Below, in pieces: positions 32,263 through 40,369 of a stretch of 64,000 bases of DNA. Position 1 is the first letter of the stretch, and each line of letters begins with the position of its first letter. Location: contig NZ_CP030048.1 in the NCBI RefSeq assembly GCF_015291665.1, positions 1,302,001 through 1,366,000 on the forward strand, given 5' to 3'. The DNA is from Bradyrhizobium sp. CCBAU 53338. Lineage in GTDB: Bacteria; Pseudomonadota; Alphaproteobacteria; Rhizobiales; Xanthobacteraceae. The position numbers and the translations under genes are program-made. The notes under the pieces were generated by a model, which saw only the letters and a list, made by a program, of their open reading frames with translations, searched no databases and had not been told where the DNA came from.

Positions 32263-33297
32263 ATGAAACGTCTTGCAAACCTGAAACGTCTGGGATTCTT
32301 CACGCGGCTTCTCGATGAGGCCCCTCCGGCCGAGCGCTATCGTTTCGCCGCCGAGCAGATCGTGCGTGCCGAGAAGGCGGGCCTCGACTCCGCGTGGATC
32401 GCGCAGCACCATTTCCACGAGCGCGAGGGCGGGCTGCCGTCGCCCTTTGCCTTCCTCGGCTATGTCGCGGCCCAGACCTCGCGTATCCGCCTCGGCACCG
32501 GCATCGTCACGCTGCCGCTGGAAAGCGCGGTGCGGGTGGCGGAGGACGCCGCTGTCCTCGATCTGCTCTGCAACGGCCGGTTCGAACTCGGGGTCGGTAC
32601 CGGCGGCAATCCGTCCGCCTTTACCGCCTTCGGCCTCGACGGCACCCAGCGCAACGAGATTTTTGCGCGCAATCTGGAGGTGGTGCGCAAGGCGCTGACC
32701 GGCCAAAAGCTCGATGGCGGCGACACGCTCTATCCGCAGCGGCCGCAACTGGACAAGCGCATCTGGCAGGCGACGTTCTCCGTGGCCGGCGGCGCGCGCG
32801 CCGGCAAGGCCGGCGACGGCCTGCTGCTGTCGCGCACCCAGCCCCGGGCCAAGGACGCGCCAAAGGCCACGCTCGCCGAGATCCAGAACCCGATCATCGA
32901 CGCCTATCTCGCCGCGCTCCCGGCGAGCGCCGAGCCGCGCATCATGGCCTCGCGCAGCGTGTTCGTCGCTGACGATCATCGCGAGGCGTTGCGGCTGGCC
33001 GATATCGGCCTGCGGCGTGCCCTGCCGCAGTTCATGAAGGGCGGTCACCTTCCTCCGGGCGAGACGCTGGAGGAGATGATCACGGCGTTCGACACCCATG
33101 TCGGCGGCGCCGACGAGGTGATTGCCTCGCTGCGCACGGATGCCACGCTTGAGCGGGTGACCGATCTGGTGTTCCAGGTCCATTCGGTCGATGCGCCGCA
33201 CCCCTACGTCCTGCGCTCGATCGAACTGGTGGCGGACAAGGTCGCGCCGGCATTGGGCTGGGCCCGCACCGCGCCCGACGTGGCGCTGGCAGGCTAG
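32263..33297 (+). CDS. LLM-class flavin-dependent (luciferase-like) monooxygenase
   Basis: This 344-residue TIM-barrel protein of the bacterial luciferase family shows LGFFTRLLDEAPPAERYRFA, WIAQHHFHEREGGLPSPFAF, RIRLGTGIVTLPLESAVRVA and LLCNGRFELGVGTGG. From context it matches a subfamily (KPN_01858-like) that travels with the two CMD-type proteins found directly downstream. Such enzymes use FMNH2 and O2; no flavin reductase is encoded here. The ATG at 32263 follows AGGGG. It heads the operon after the candidate cysteine attenuator. The substrate is unknown. Confidence 0.85.
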   Translation: MKRLANLKRLGFFTRLLDEAPPAERYRFAAEQIVRAEKAGLDSAWIAQHHFHEREGGLPSPFAFLGYVAAQTSRIRLGTGIVTLPLESAVRVAEDAAVLDLLCNGRFELGVGTGGNPSAFTAFGLDGTQRNEIFARNLEVVRKALTGQKLDGGDTLYPQRPQLDKRIWQATFSVAGGARAGKAGDGLLLSRTQPRAKDAPKATLAEIQNPIIDAYLAALPASAEPRIMASRSVFVADDHREALRLADIGLRRALPQFMKGGHLPPGETLEEMITAFDTHVGGADEVIASLRTDATLERVTDLVFQVHSVDAPHPYVLRSIELVADKVAPALGWARTAPDVALAG

Positions 33298-33326
33298 CCG
33301 AGGTTTATGGAATTTCACGAGGCTGA

Positions 33327-33947
33327 ATGATGGCGACGACGGATATCATCGACACGCTTGCCGGAATCAAACCGGAATCGGCCCTGGACGCCATCCGCGC
33401 GCGGCGCCTGCAAGCGCGCGAGAACGCGCAGAAGAGCTATCTCTCGCTGTTCGAGCCGATCGACGCCGGAGATTTTTCGCTGCTCGAACGCGCCGCGGTC
33501 GCGGCGTTCGTGACGGGGCTCCATGGCGAGTCGCCCGTTTCGACCTTCTATCGCGACAAGCTTGCAGCGATCGCAGGCGGCGCCGCGCTGCTTGAAGCGA
33601 TCGATGCCGAGATCGCGCGCGGCAAGACCTCGGGTCCGTATGGCTCATTTCCAGCAGGTCCGCTGTCGGTCGAGAACACGGCCGGCTTGATCTATCGCGT
33701 GAACGCGGCGGGCAGGTCCGTTCTCGGCGCCCGGCTCGTCGCGGCGCTCGAGCATGCGCACCTGCTGGTGTTCCGGCCGCGCGATGCGGCATCCAGCGAC
33801 ATGAAGGCGCTGCTGGCCGCTGGCTGGTCCAACACCGGCATCGTCACCTTCTCCCAACTCGTCGCGTTCCTGTCGTTCCAGGTGCGGGTCGTCAGCGGCT
33901 TGCGCACGCTCGCCGCCGCGAACGCACAAGAGGAGGCCGCATCATGA
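33327..33947 (+). CDS. CMD-domain protein lacking cysteines
   Basis: This 206-residue protein, helical throughout, resembles the Avi_7170-type CMD (carboxymuconolactone decarboxylase-like) family. The fold segment is ERAAVAAFVTGLHGESPVSTFY, and a late ALLAAGWSNTGIVTFSQLVAFLSFQVRV is recognisable in parts. It contains no Cys at all, so the CxxC redox pair of AhpD is absent and it cannot act alone as a peroxidase. It overlaps the next gene by ATGA. It probably pairs with the AhpD-like partner. Confidence 0.8.
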   Translation: MMATTDIIDTLAGIKPESALDAIRARRLQARENAQKSYLSLFEPIDAGDFSLLERAAVAAFVTGLHGESPVSTFYRDKLAAIAGGAALLEAIDAEIARGKTSGPYGSFPAGPLSVENTAGLIYRVNAAGRSVLGARLVAALEHAHLLVFRPRDAASSDMKALLAAGWSNTGIVTFSQLVAFLSFQVRVVSGLRTLAAANAQEEAAS

Positions 33948-34522
33948 GCGCCACCGTCAATCCGCCTGTCGTCTTCACCCAGGATGAACTCGGCTGGGTC
34001 GCCTGGATCGAGCCGTTGCCCGAGGCCGAGCTCACCGAGCGGCATTTCGCCGGTCTCGTCGATCGCGCCCGTGCCAAGTCGGAATATTTCCGCCTTTTAG
34101 TGCGCGACCCCGAGGTGCTGGAAGCCCGCACCAGGACCGACAAGGACATCTTCTACAACGTCGCCGACGGCCTGCCGCGCGCCGAGCGCGAGCTCGCTGC
34201 GGCCGCGACCTCGCGCTACAACGGCTGCATCTACTGCGCCTCGGTGCATGCGCGCTTCGCCAGCACCTATTCCAAGCGCCGCGAGGACGTACAGAAGCTG
34301 CTCGACCAGGGCGTCAATGCCGATCTCGGCGAACGCTGGAACGCCGTGGTCAAGGCCTCGGTGGCGCTCGCCGCGACGCCGATCGCATTCGGCCCCGAAA
34401 ATATCAAGGAACTGCGCAGTGCGGGCCTCGACGATGCCGAGATCGTCGACGTCATCAACGGCGCCTCGTTCTTCAACTGGGCGAACCGGCTGATGCTGTC
34501 GCTCGGCGAGCCCTCGAAATAG
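33944..34522 (+). CDS. AhpD-like alkylhydroperoxidase-domain protein
   Basis: This 192-residue CMD-type protein has the redox motif Cys95-x-x-Cys98-x-x-x-His102 (NGCIYCASVHARF). It resembles the Avi_7169 family, which accompanies the luciferase-like and Cys-less CMD proteins. The C-terminal helix DAEIVDVINGASFFNWANRL is typical. It is coupled to the previous gene (ATGA). It may reduce a peroxide or handle a reactive product of the monooxygenase; the reaction is unknown. Confidence 0.85.
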   Translation: MSATVNPPVVFTQDELGWVAWIEPLPEAELTERHFAGLVDRARAKSEYFRLLVRDPEVLEARTRTDKDIFYNVADGLPRAERELAAAATSRYNGCIYCASVHARFASTYSKRREDVQKLLDQGVNADLGERWNAVVKASVALAATPIAFGPENIKELRSAGLDDAEIVDVINGASFFNWANRLMLSLGEPSK

Positions 34523-34583
34523 GCAATCTCACCGGCACAAGACTTGCTGCTTGTTTTCAACACCCGACGGGATGGAGTCGTGC

Positions 34584-35735
34584 ATGAGCAACATCAATCG
34601 CCGAACCCTGGTCGAGGGCTCGCTCGCCCTGATGGCGGGCGCCGCCTTCTCGCGCGCCGCCTTCGCCGACGCCGATCCGATCCTGCTCGGCGTCAGCGGT
34701 CCGTTGACCGGGCCGAACGCGCAATATGGCACGCAATGGAAGCAGGGCTTCGATCTCGCCCTCGACGAGATCACGGCTGCGGGCGGCATCAACGGCCGCA
34801 AGCTCGCCTACACCTTCGAGGACAGCCAGAGCGATCCGCGCCAATCGGTGGCGATCGCGCAAAAGTTCGTTTCCGATCCCCGCATCGTGCTGGAACTCGG
34901 CGATTTCTCAAGTCCCGCCTCGATGGCGGCCTCGCCGATCTATCAGCGCGGCGGCCTCGTGCAGTTCGGCTTCACCAATTCGCATCCCGACTTCACCAAG
35001 GGCGGCGACTTCATGTGGAGCACGTCGGTCAGCCAGGCCGACGAGCAGCCGCTGCTGGCGCGATATGCCGTGAAGCGCCTCGGCCTCAAGAAGCTTGCGG
35101 TCCTGCATCTCAACACCGATTGGGGCCGCACCAGCCGTGACTATTTCAACAACGCGGCCAAGGAATACGGTGCGGAGATCGTCGTCACCGAAGGCTATAT
35201 CCCCGAGGAGCGCGACTTCCGCTCCACCCTCGTGCGCGTGCGCGATGCCAACCCGGACGGCCTGGTCCTGATCTCCTACTACTCCGACGGTGCGCTGATC
35301 GCGCGCCAGGCGCGGCAGGTCGGGCTGAAGCAGGTGATCTGCGCCGCGAGCTCGGTCTACTCGCCGAAATTCATCGAGCTCGGCGGCGAGGCCGTCGAGG
35401 ACGTGCATGTCGGCACACGCTACTTCCCGGAAGATCCGCGGCCCGAGGTGCAGAAGTTCATTGCCGGCTTCAAGAAGAAGTACAACGGGCAGGAGCCCGA
35501 CGCCTTCAACGCCTACGCTTACGACGCGATGAACATGGCGGCGGCCGTGCTGAAGATCGGGGGCACCGACCGCAAGGCGATCCGCGATGCCTTCGCCAAG
35601 GTGAAGGACGTTCCGAGCGTGATCTTCGGCACCGCGACCTTCGACGTCGCCACCCGTCGCGTCAAGGGCGCGATGAATGCCGAACTCGTCGTGCGCAAGG
35701 GCCAGTTCACCGTTTGGGACGGCAAGCCGACCTGA
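34584..35735 (+). CDS. Branched-chain amino-acid-type ABC substrate-binding protein
   Basis: This 383-residue periplasmic Leu/Ile/Val-type binding protein has a Tat-like signal (NINRRTLVEGSLALMAGAAF). It shows ILLGVSGPLTGPNAQYGTQW, ITAAGGINGRKLAYTFEDSQ and ERDFRSTLVRVRDANPDGL. The ATG at 34584 has a GGAG site. It follows the monooxygenase/CMD genes by 61 bp and precedes the permease, so its ligand is probably the substrate of that pathway rather than a common amino acid. Confidence 0.9.
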   Translation: MSNINRRTLVEGSLALMAGAAFSRAAFADADPILLGVSGPLTGPNAQYGTQWKQGFDLALDEITAAGGINGRKLAYTFEDSQSDPRQSVAIAQKFVSDPRIVLELGDFSSPASMAASPIYQRGGLVQFGFTNSHPDFTKGGDFMWSTSVSQADEQPLLARYAVKRLGLKKLAVLHLNTDWGRTSRDYFNNAAKEYGAEIVVTEGYIPEERDFRSTLVRVRDANPDGLVLISYYSDGALIARQARQVGLKQVICAASSVYSPKFIELGGEAVEDVHVGTRYFPEDPRPEVQKFIAGFKKKYNGQEPDAFNAYAYDAMNMAAAVLKIGGTDRKAIRDAFAKVKDVPSVIFGTATFDVATRRVKGAMNAELVVRKGQFTVWDGKPT

Positions 35736-35741
35736 CATGAT

Positions 35742-35763
35742 GGCCGGAGCGATCGCTCCGGCC
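35742..35763 (+). other. Perfect palindromic hairpin after the binding-protein gene
   Basis: A 22-nt perfect palindrome has arms GGCCGGAGCGA and TCGCTCCGGCC and is followed by CTTCTCCCTTG. It lies between the binding-protein and permease genes. Its core CCGGAGCG/CGCTCCGG is the same as in the hairpin at 11319, in the same relative position. Confidence 0.7.
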
Positions 35764-35788
35764 CTTCTCCCTTGATTAGGAATTCTGC

Positions 35789-37612
35789 GTGTCTTCCTGG
35801 CTCGACTACACCATCAACGGGCTGATCGTCGGTAATGTCTACGCGCTCGTTGCGGTCGGGCTCGCGCTGATCTTCGGCGTCAGCCGGCTGATCAACTTCG
35901 CGCAGGGCTCGATCTATCTCGTCGGCGCCTATATCGGCTGGGTCGCGGTGGTGCAGCTGCACACGCCGCTGCCGCTCACCATCATCTTCGTCGCGGTGGT
36001 GGCCGCTTTGGTCGGGCTGATCATCGAGCGGTTCGGCCTGCGTCCGCTGCAGAACTCGGTGCGCATCGCGCCGCTGCTGGCGACGATCGGCATCAGCTTC
36101 GTGCTCGATCAGCTGGTGATGCTGACGTTCTCGCCCAACCCGCGCGCCTTGCCGAGCCAGTTGCCGGATGTGCGCTTCCAGGTTGGTGGCGGCACCATCG
36201 GGCCGCTTGATCTCTTGATTGCCGGTGTCGGGATCTCCAGCGCGCTGCTGCTGTTCGTGTTCCTGCGCTATACCAAGCTCGGCTGGGCGGTGCGCGCCGC
36301 TTCGCAGGACCGGGACGCGGCGATGCAGATGGGGGTCGACGTCAACCGCGTCAATCAGACGGTCTTCGGCATCGCGGCTGCACTCGGCGGCATCTCCGGC
36401 CTCTTGGTCGGCATGTACTACAACCAGATCGACACAGCGATGAGCCTGCAGGCGACGCTGAAGGGCGTCGTCGCCGAGGTCGTCGGCGGCGCCGGCAATG
36501 TGCCGGGCGCGGTGGCCGGCAGCCTGCTGCTCGGACTGGTCGAGAGCTACGGCGTCGCCGTGTTCGGCACCAGCTATCGCAACCTGTTCGCCTTCCTGCT
36601 GCTGGTCATGGTGCTGGTGCTGCGGCCGAACGGCCTGTTCGCCAGCGCGCGGCAGGCGCCGCCCGAACCGCTCACCGGCACCTTCATCGCGCCGAGCCGG
36701 CCGGTGCGCATTCCGCGCTGGGCCCTGGCTGTCGCGGTCGCCGTGTTCGCCATCCTGCCGCTGCTGCCGGTGTCGTTATACGTGCTGCAGACGCTGATCA
36801 ACGCCTGGCTGCTCGGCTTGCTCGCGCTCAGCCTGACGCTGGTGGCGGGAACGATCGGGCAGGTTTCGCTCGGTCACGCCGCGCTGCTCGCGATCGGTGC
36901 CTATACGTCCGCGCTGCTGTCGCTGGCGTTGAACGTGCCGGTCGGCCTCGCCATCATCGCCGGCGGCCTGATGAGCGCGGCGCTCGGCACGATCCTGATC
37001 TCGCCCTCGTTTCGCCTTCGCGGGCACTACGTCTCGATCGCGACGCTCGCGATCGGCGAGATCGTGTCGCTGGTGATCCTGAACTGGGAAAGCGTGACGC
37101 GCGGGCCCATCGGCATCTCCGGCATCCCGCCGCTGTCGCTGTTCGGCTACGATCTGATCAGCCCGGCCTCGGTGTACTGGTTCGCTTTCGCGGTCATGGT
37201 CGCGCTCGCGCTGCTCCAGGTGCGCCTGCTCGGCTCGCATCTCGGCCGCAGCTTTCGTGCGATCCGTGACGATGACATCGCCGCGCGGGCCTATGGTCTC
37301 AGCCTGAACCGCTACAAGTCGCTCGCCTTCATCTTCGGCGGCTTCGCGGCAGGCGTTAGCGGCGGCATCGCGGCGCACCTCTATTCCTACATCAACCATG
37401 AAACCTTCAACACGCAGCAGTCCATCCTGGCGCTGACGGTCGTGATCCTTGGCGGCCTCGGCAACGTCGTCGGCGCCATCGTCGGCGCGGTCGCGCTGGT
37501 CGGGCTGCCCGAAGTGTTCCGGATCGCGGCCGAGTACCGCATCCTGATCTACGGCATCGTGCTGTTGCTGCTGGTGCGGTTCAGGCCGCAAGGCCTGTTG
37601 GGGACGATCTGA
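35789..37612 (+). CDS. Fused LivH-LivM-type ABC permease
   Basis: This 607-residue inner-membrane protein fuses the two permeases of branched-chain-type importers. The LivH half (about 1-290) shows [20 protein letters not shown] and [20 protein letters not shown]. The LivM half (about 310-607) shows [37 protein letters not shown] and [20 protein letters not shown]. The start is GTG at 35789. The fusion fixes a 1:1 ratio. Its stop overlaps the livG-type start. Confidence 0.93.
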   Translation: MSSWLDYTINGLIVGNVYALVAVGLALIFGVSRLINFAQGSIYLVGAYIGWVAVVQLHTPLPLTIIFVAVVAALVGLIIERFGLRPLQNSVRIAPLLATIGISFVLDQLVMLTFSPNPRALPSQLPDVRFQVGGGTIGPLDLLIAGVGISSALLLFVFLRYTKLGWAVRAASQDRDAAMQMGVDVNRVNQTVFGIAAALGGISGLLVGMYYNQIDTAMSLQATLKGVVAEVVGGAGNVPGAVAGSLLLGLVESYGVAVFGTSYRNLFAFLLLVMVLVLRPNGLFASARQAPPEPLTGTFIAPSRPVRIPRWALAVAVAVFAILPLLPVSLYVLQTLINAWLLGLLALSLTLVAGTIGQVSLGHAALLAIGAYTSALLSLALNVPVGLAIIAGGLMSAALGTILISPSFRLRGHYVSIATLAIGEIVSLVILNWESVTRGPIGISGIPPLSLFGYDLISPASVYWFAFAVMVALALLQVRLLGSHLGRSFRAIRDDDIAARAYGLSLNRYKSLAFIFGGFAAGVSGGIAAHLYSYINHETFNTQQSILALTVVILGGLGNVVGAIVGAVALVGLPEVFRIAAEYRILIYGIVLLLLVRFRPQGLLGTI

Positions 37613-38463
37613 TGGCGGCGGAGACGATTGCACCTCTGTTGTCGCTGCGCGGGTTGACCCGCCGCTTCGGCGGCCTGACGGCCGTCGGCGGCATCGATCT
37701 CGATCTCGCCAAGGGCGGGCTCGTCAGCATCATTGGCCCGAATGGCGCCGGCAAGACCACGCTATTCAATCTCGTGACCGGGCTCGACCGGCCTGATGCG
37801 GGCGAGGTTCGTTTTGAGGGTCAGGACATCGCCGGCCTTTCGCCTGAACGGCTGGCAGCGCAAGGCATCGCGCGCACGTTCCAGCTCGGCCGCGTCTTCG
37901 GCAATCTCAGCGTCATGGACAATGTCCTGATCGGCGCGCACACGCGCTTGCGCGCGGTGAAGCCTGCGGTGCCGGTGATCGGTCCGCTGCTGGAATTGGG
38001 ACTGGCGCTGTTGCGTCCCTCCAGCGTCAAGGCGGAGGAAGAGCGGCTGCGCGAAGAGGTCAAAGCCATCCTGGCTCGCTTCGGTGAGCGGTTGCTGCCG
38101 CGCATCGACCAGCCCGCCTACAGCCTGTCCTATGCCAACCGCCGCCGCGTCGAGATCGCCCGCGCGCTGGCGCTGAAGCCGCGCCTGTTGCTGCTGGACG
38201 AGCCGACCGCCGGCATGAACCCGAGCGAGACCGCGGAGATGCAGGCGCTCGTCGCCGAGCTGAAGGCGGAGGGGCTGACCATCCTCCTGATCGAGCACAA
38301 GCTCGAGATGGTGATGCGCCTCTCCGACCGCGTCATCGTCATGGACGAAGGCAAGAAGATCGCGGAAGGGCCGGGCGAAGAGGTGCGTGGCGACCCCAAG
38401 GTGATCGAGGCCTATCTCGGCCACGGGCTATCAGGAACGGCTGAGCAGGAGAGCGCGGCATGA
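37612..38463 (+). CDS. LivG-type ABC ATPase
   Basis: This 283-residue ATPase has Walker A GPNGAGKTT, the LivG-specific insertion (VMDNVLIGAHTRLRAVKPAV), Walker B LLLLDEPTAGMNPSE and switch LLIEHKLEMVM. The signature is atypical: LSYANRRRVEIARAL in place of LSYGQQRRLEIARAL, so Gly-Gln is replaced by Ala-Asn. It overlaps the permease stop by one base and livF by ATGA. Confidence 0.92.
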   Translation: MAAETIAPLLSLRGLTRRFGGLTAVGGIDLDLAKGGLVSIIGPNGAGKTTLFNLVTGLDRPDAGEVRFEGQDIAGLSPERLAAQGIARTFQLGRVFGNLSVMDNVLIGAHTRLRAVKPAVPVIGPLLELGLALLRPSSVKAEEERLREEVKAILARFGERLLPRIDQPAYSLSYANRRRVEIARALALKPRLLLLDEPTAGMNPSETAEMQALVAELKAEGLTILLIEHKLEMVMRLSDRVIVMDEGKKIAEGPGEEVRGDPKVIEAYLGHGLSGTAEQESAA

Positions 38464-39200
38464 CCACGAGCGCGCCCGAACCGCTGCTGGCGCTGACCAA
38501 CGTCAACACCTTCTACGGTCAGGCCCAGGTGCATTTCGACCTGTCCATATCGGTCGGCCGCGGCCATATCGTCTGCCTACTCGGCGGTAACGCCAGCGGC
38601 AAATCGACGACCATGAAGATCATTCTGGGCCTGGTGAAACCGCGCTCCGGCGAGGTGACGTTCGACGGCGCCTCGCTGATCGGGTTGACCACGCCGCAGA
38701 TCGTCCGGCGCGGCATCGCCTCGGTCCCGGAGGCGCGGCGGCTGTTCGCGGACATGAGCGTGCGCGAGAACATCTTGATGGGTGCGTTCGTGCGCAACGA
38801 CCGCGACGCGGTTGCGCAGGATCTCGAGAAGATGCTCACGCTGTTCCCGAAACTCGGCCAGCGGCTGTCGCAACGCGCGGGTTCCTTGTCCGGCGGCGAG
38901 CAGCAAATGGTCGCGATGGCGCGGGCGCTGATGAGCCGGCCGCGTCTGATCGTGATGGACGAGCCGACCATGGGGCTGTCGCCGCTCTATGTCGACCGCG
39001 TGCTGGAACTGATCCGCACCATCAACCAGGAGGGCGTCTCGGTCTTCATGGTCGAGCAGAACGCCAGCCTTGCACTCGAGATCGCGCACGAGGCCTACGT
39101 GCTCCAGACCGGCAAGATCGTGCTGTCGGGCCCAGCGCGCACGCTGAAAGACGACCCCCGCGTCCGCGACGCCTATCTCGGTGGGTCGCAGGCCGCGTAA
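38460..39200 (+). CDS. LivF-type ABC ATPase
   Basis: This 246-residue ATPase has Walker A GGNASGKST (N and A in place of the usual NGAGKS), signature SGGEQQM and Walker B LIVMDEPTMGLSPLY. The C-terminus ARTLKDDPRVRDAYLGG is typical of LivF. It is the last gene of the operon that starts at the monooxygenase; no terminator hairpin follows. Confidence 0.93.
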   Translation: MTTSAPEPLLALTNVNTFYGQAQVHFDLSISVGRGHIVCLLGGNASGKSTTMKIILGLVKPRSGEVTFDGASLIGLTTPQIVRRGIASVPEARRLFADMSVRENILMGAFVRNDRDAVAQDLEKMLTLFPKLGQRLSQRAGSLSGGEQQMVAMARALMSRPRLIVMDEPTMGLSPLYVDRVLELIRTINQEGVSVFMVEQNASLALEIAHEAYVLQTGKIVLSGPARTLKDDPRVRDAYLGGSQAA

Positions 39201-39249
39201 GTCGGCCATGCGCGAAAATTGTCCCGGCCGCGCCGGATTGCGCTGGTCG

Positions 39250-39277
39250 GTATGATCATTGTGTGAAAAGATCATAC
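39250..39277. promoter_or_regulatory. NikR operator
   Basis: GTATGA (39250-39255) and TCATAC (39272-39277) are separated by exactly 16 bp, identical to the E. coli NikR operator GTATGA-N16-TCATAC. The arms extend to GGTATGATC/GATCATACC. It lies 27 bp before the nickel permease start, so nickel-bound NikR would repress it. Confidence 0.88.
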
Positions 39278-39304
39278 CGTTGACGCAATGAGGCGCGCAG
39301 CGGG

Positions 39305-40369
39305 ATGAGTTTCGTGACGAGGTTTTTGCGGGCGGTCGAGCCCACTACCGTGCTCCTGTTCGGCGTGCTCGTCGCCGCCAATGTCGCCGCTTGGGCCTGG
39401 GCTTTTGCGGCGTTCGGCGATCGGCCCGCGGTGATGGCGACCGCGCTGCTGGCCTGGGTGTTCGGCCTGCGCCACGCCGTCGACGCCGACCACATCGCCG
39501 CCATCGACAATGTCGTGCGCAAGCTGATGCAGGCGGGCGATGCGCCGCGCTCGGTCGGCCTCTATTTCGCGCTCGGCCATTCCACCGTGGTCGTGGTCGC
39601 GACCATGCTGCTCGCGCTCGGCGTGGTCAGCCTCGGCGGCGACAGCCTGCTCAAGAATATTGGCAGCCTGATCGGAACCTCGGTGTCGGCGCTGTTCCTG
39701 CTGGCGATCGCCGCCATCAACCTCGCCATCTTCGCCGGCCTGTGGCGGACCTTTCGCCTGGCGCGCGAGCAGGGCGTTCATGACGCCGCCGGGTTGGAGG
39801 CGCTGCTCGCCCATCGCGGCTTTCTGGCGCGGCTGCTCGGCCCGATGTTCCGCCTGGTGACAAAACCCTGGCACATGTTTCCGCTCGGCCTCCTGTTCGG
39901 CCTCGGCTTCGACACCGCGACCGAGATCGGCCTGCTCAGCATTTCCGCCACCGAAGCCGCGCGCGGCGCCTCGCTCGCCGATATCCTGGTCTTCCCCGCA
40001 CTGTTCGCCTCAGGCATGGCGCTGGTCGACACGGCCGACTCCGCGCTGATGGTGAGCGCCTATCGCTGGGCCTTCGTCGATCCCATGCGCAAGCTCTGGT
40101 ACAACCTCACGATCACGGGAGCGTCCGTCGCGGTCGCGCTTTTGATCGGCGGCATCGAGGCGCTCGGCCTGATCTCCGACCGCCTCGGTTTTTCCGGCGG
40201 CGTCTGGGCGCTGGTCGACGCTCTCAATGAATCGCTCGCCAATGTCGGATTCGCCGTGATCGCGATGTTCGTGGTCGCCTGGCTCGTCTCGAGCGTGCTC
40301 TACCGCCGCATCGACCGCCGGCCCCGCGTCGAGCCGGACGTGCTGGCCGACGTCACCGAGGCGGCCTGA
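39305..40369 (+). CDS. Nickel (cobalt) permease of the NiCoT/HoxN family
   Basis: This 354-residue inner-membrane transporter has the NiCoT signature in helix 2, RHAVDADHIAAIDN (56-69), the second motif GLGFDTATEIGLL (199-211) and a third DTADSALMVSAYRW. A cytoplasmic loop is rich in charged residues near 150-185. A perfect NikR box covers the promoter region, which identifies nickel as the relevant metal. It supplies Ni for urease or hydrogenase; neither is in this window. Its stop abuts the convergent ATPase gene. Confidence 0.92.
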   Translation: MSFVTRFLRAVEPTTVLLFGVLVAANVAAWAWAFAAFGDRPAVMATALLAWVFGLRHAVDADHIAAIDNVVRKLMQAGDAPRSVGLYFALGHSTVVVVATMLLALGVVSLGGDSLLKNIGSLIGTSVSALFLLAIAAINLAIFAGLWRTFRLAREQGVHDAAGLEALLAHRGFLARLLGPMFRLVTKPWHMFPLGLLFGLGFDTATEIGLLSISATEAARGASLADILVFPALFASGMALVDTADSALMVSAYRWAFVDPMRKLWYNLTITGASVAVALLIGGIEALGLISDRLGFSGGVWALVDALNESLANVGFAVIAMFVVAWLVSSVLYRRIDRRPRVEPDVLADVTEAA

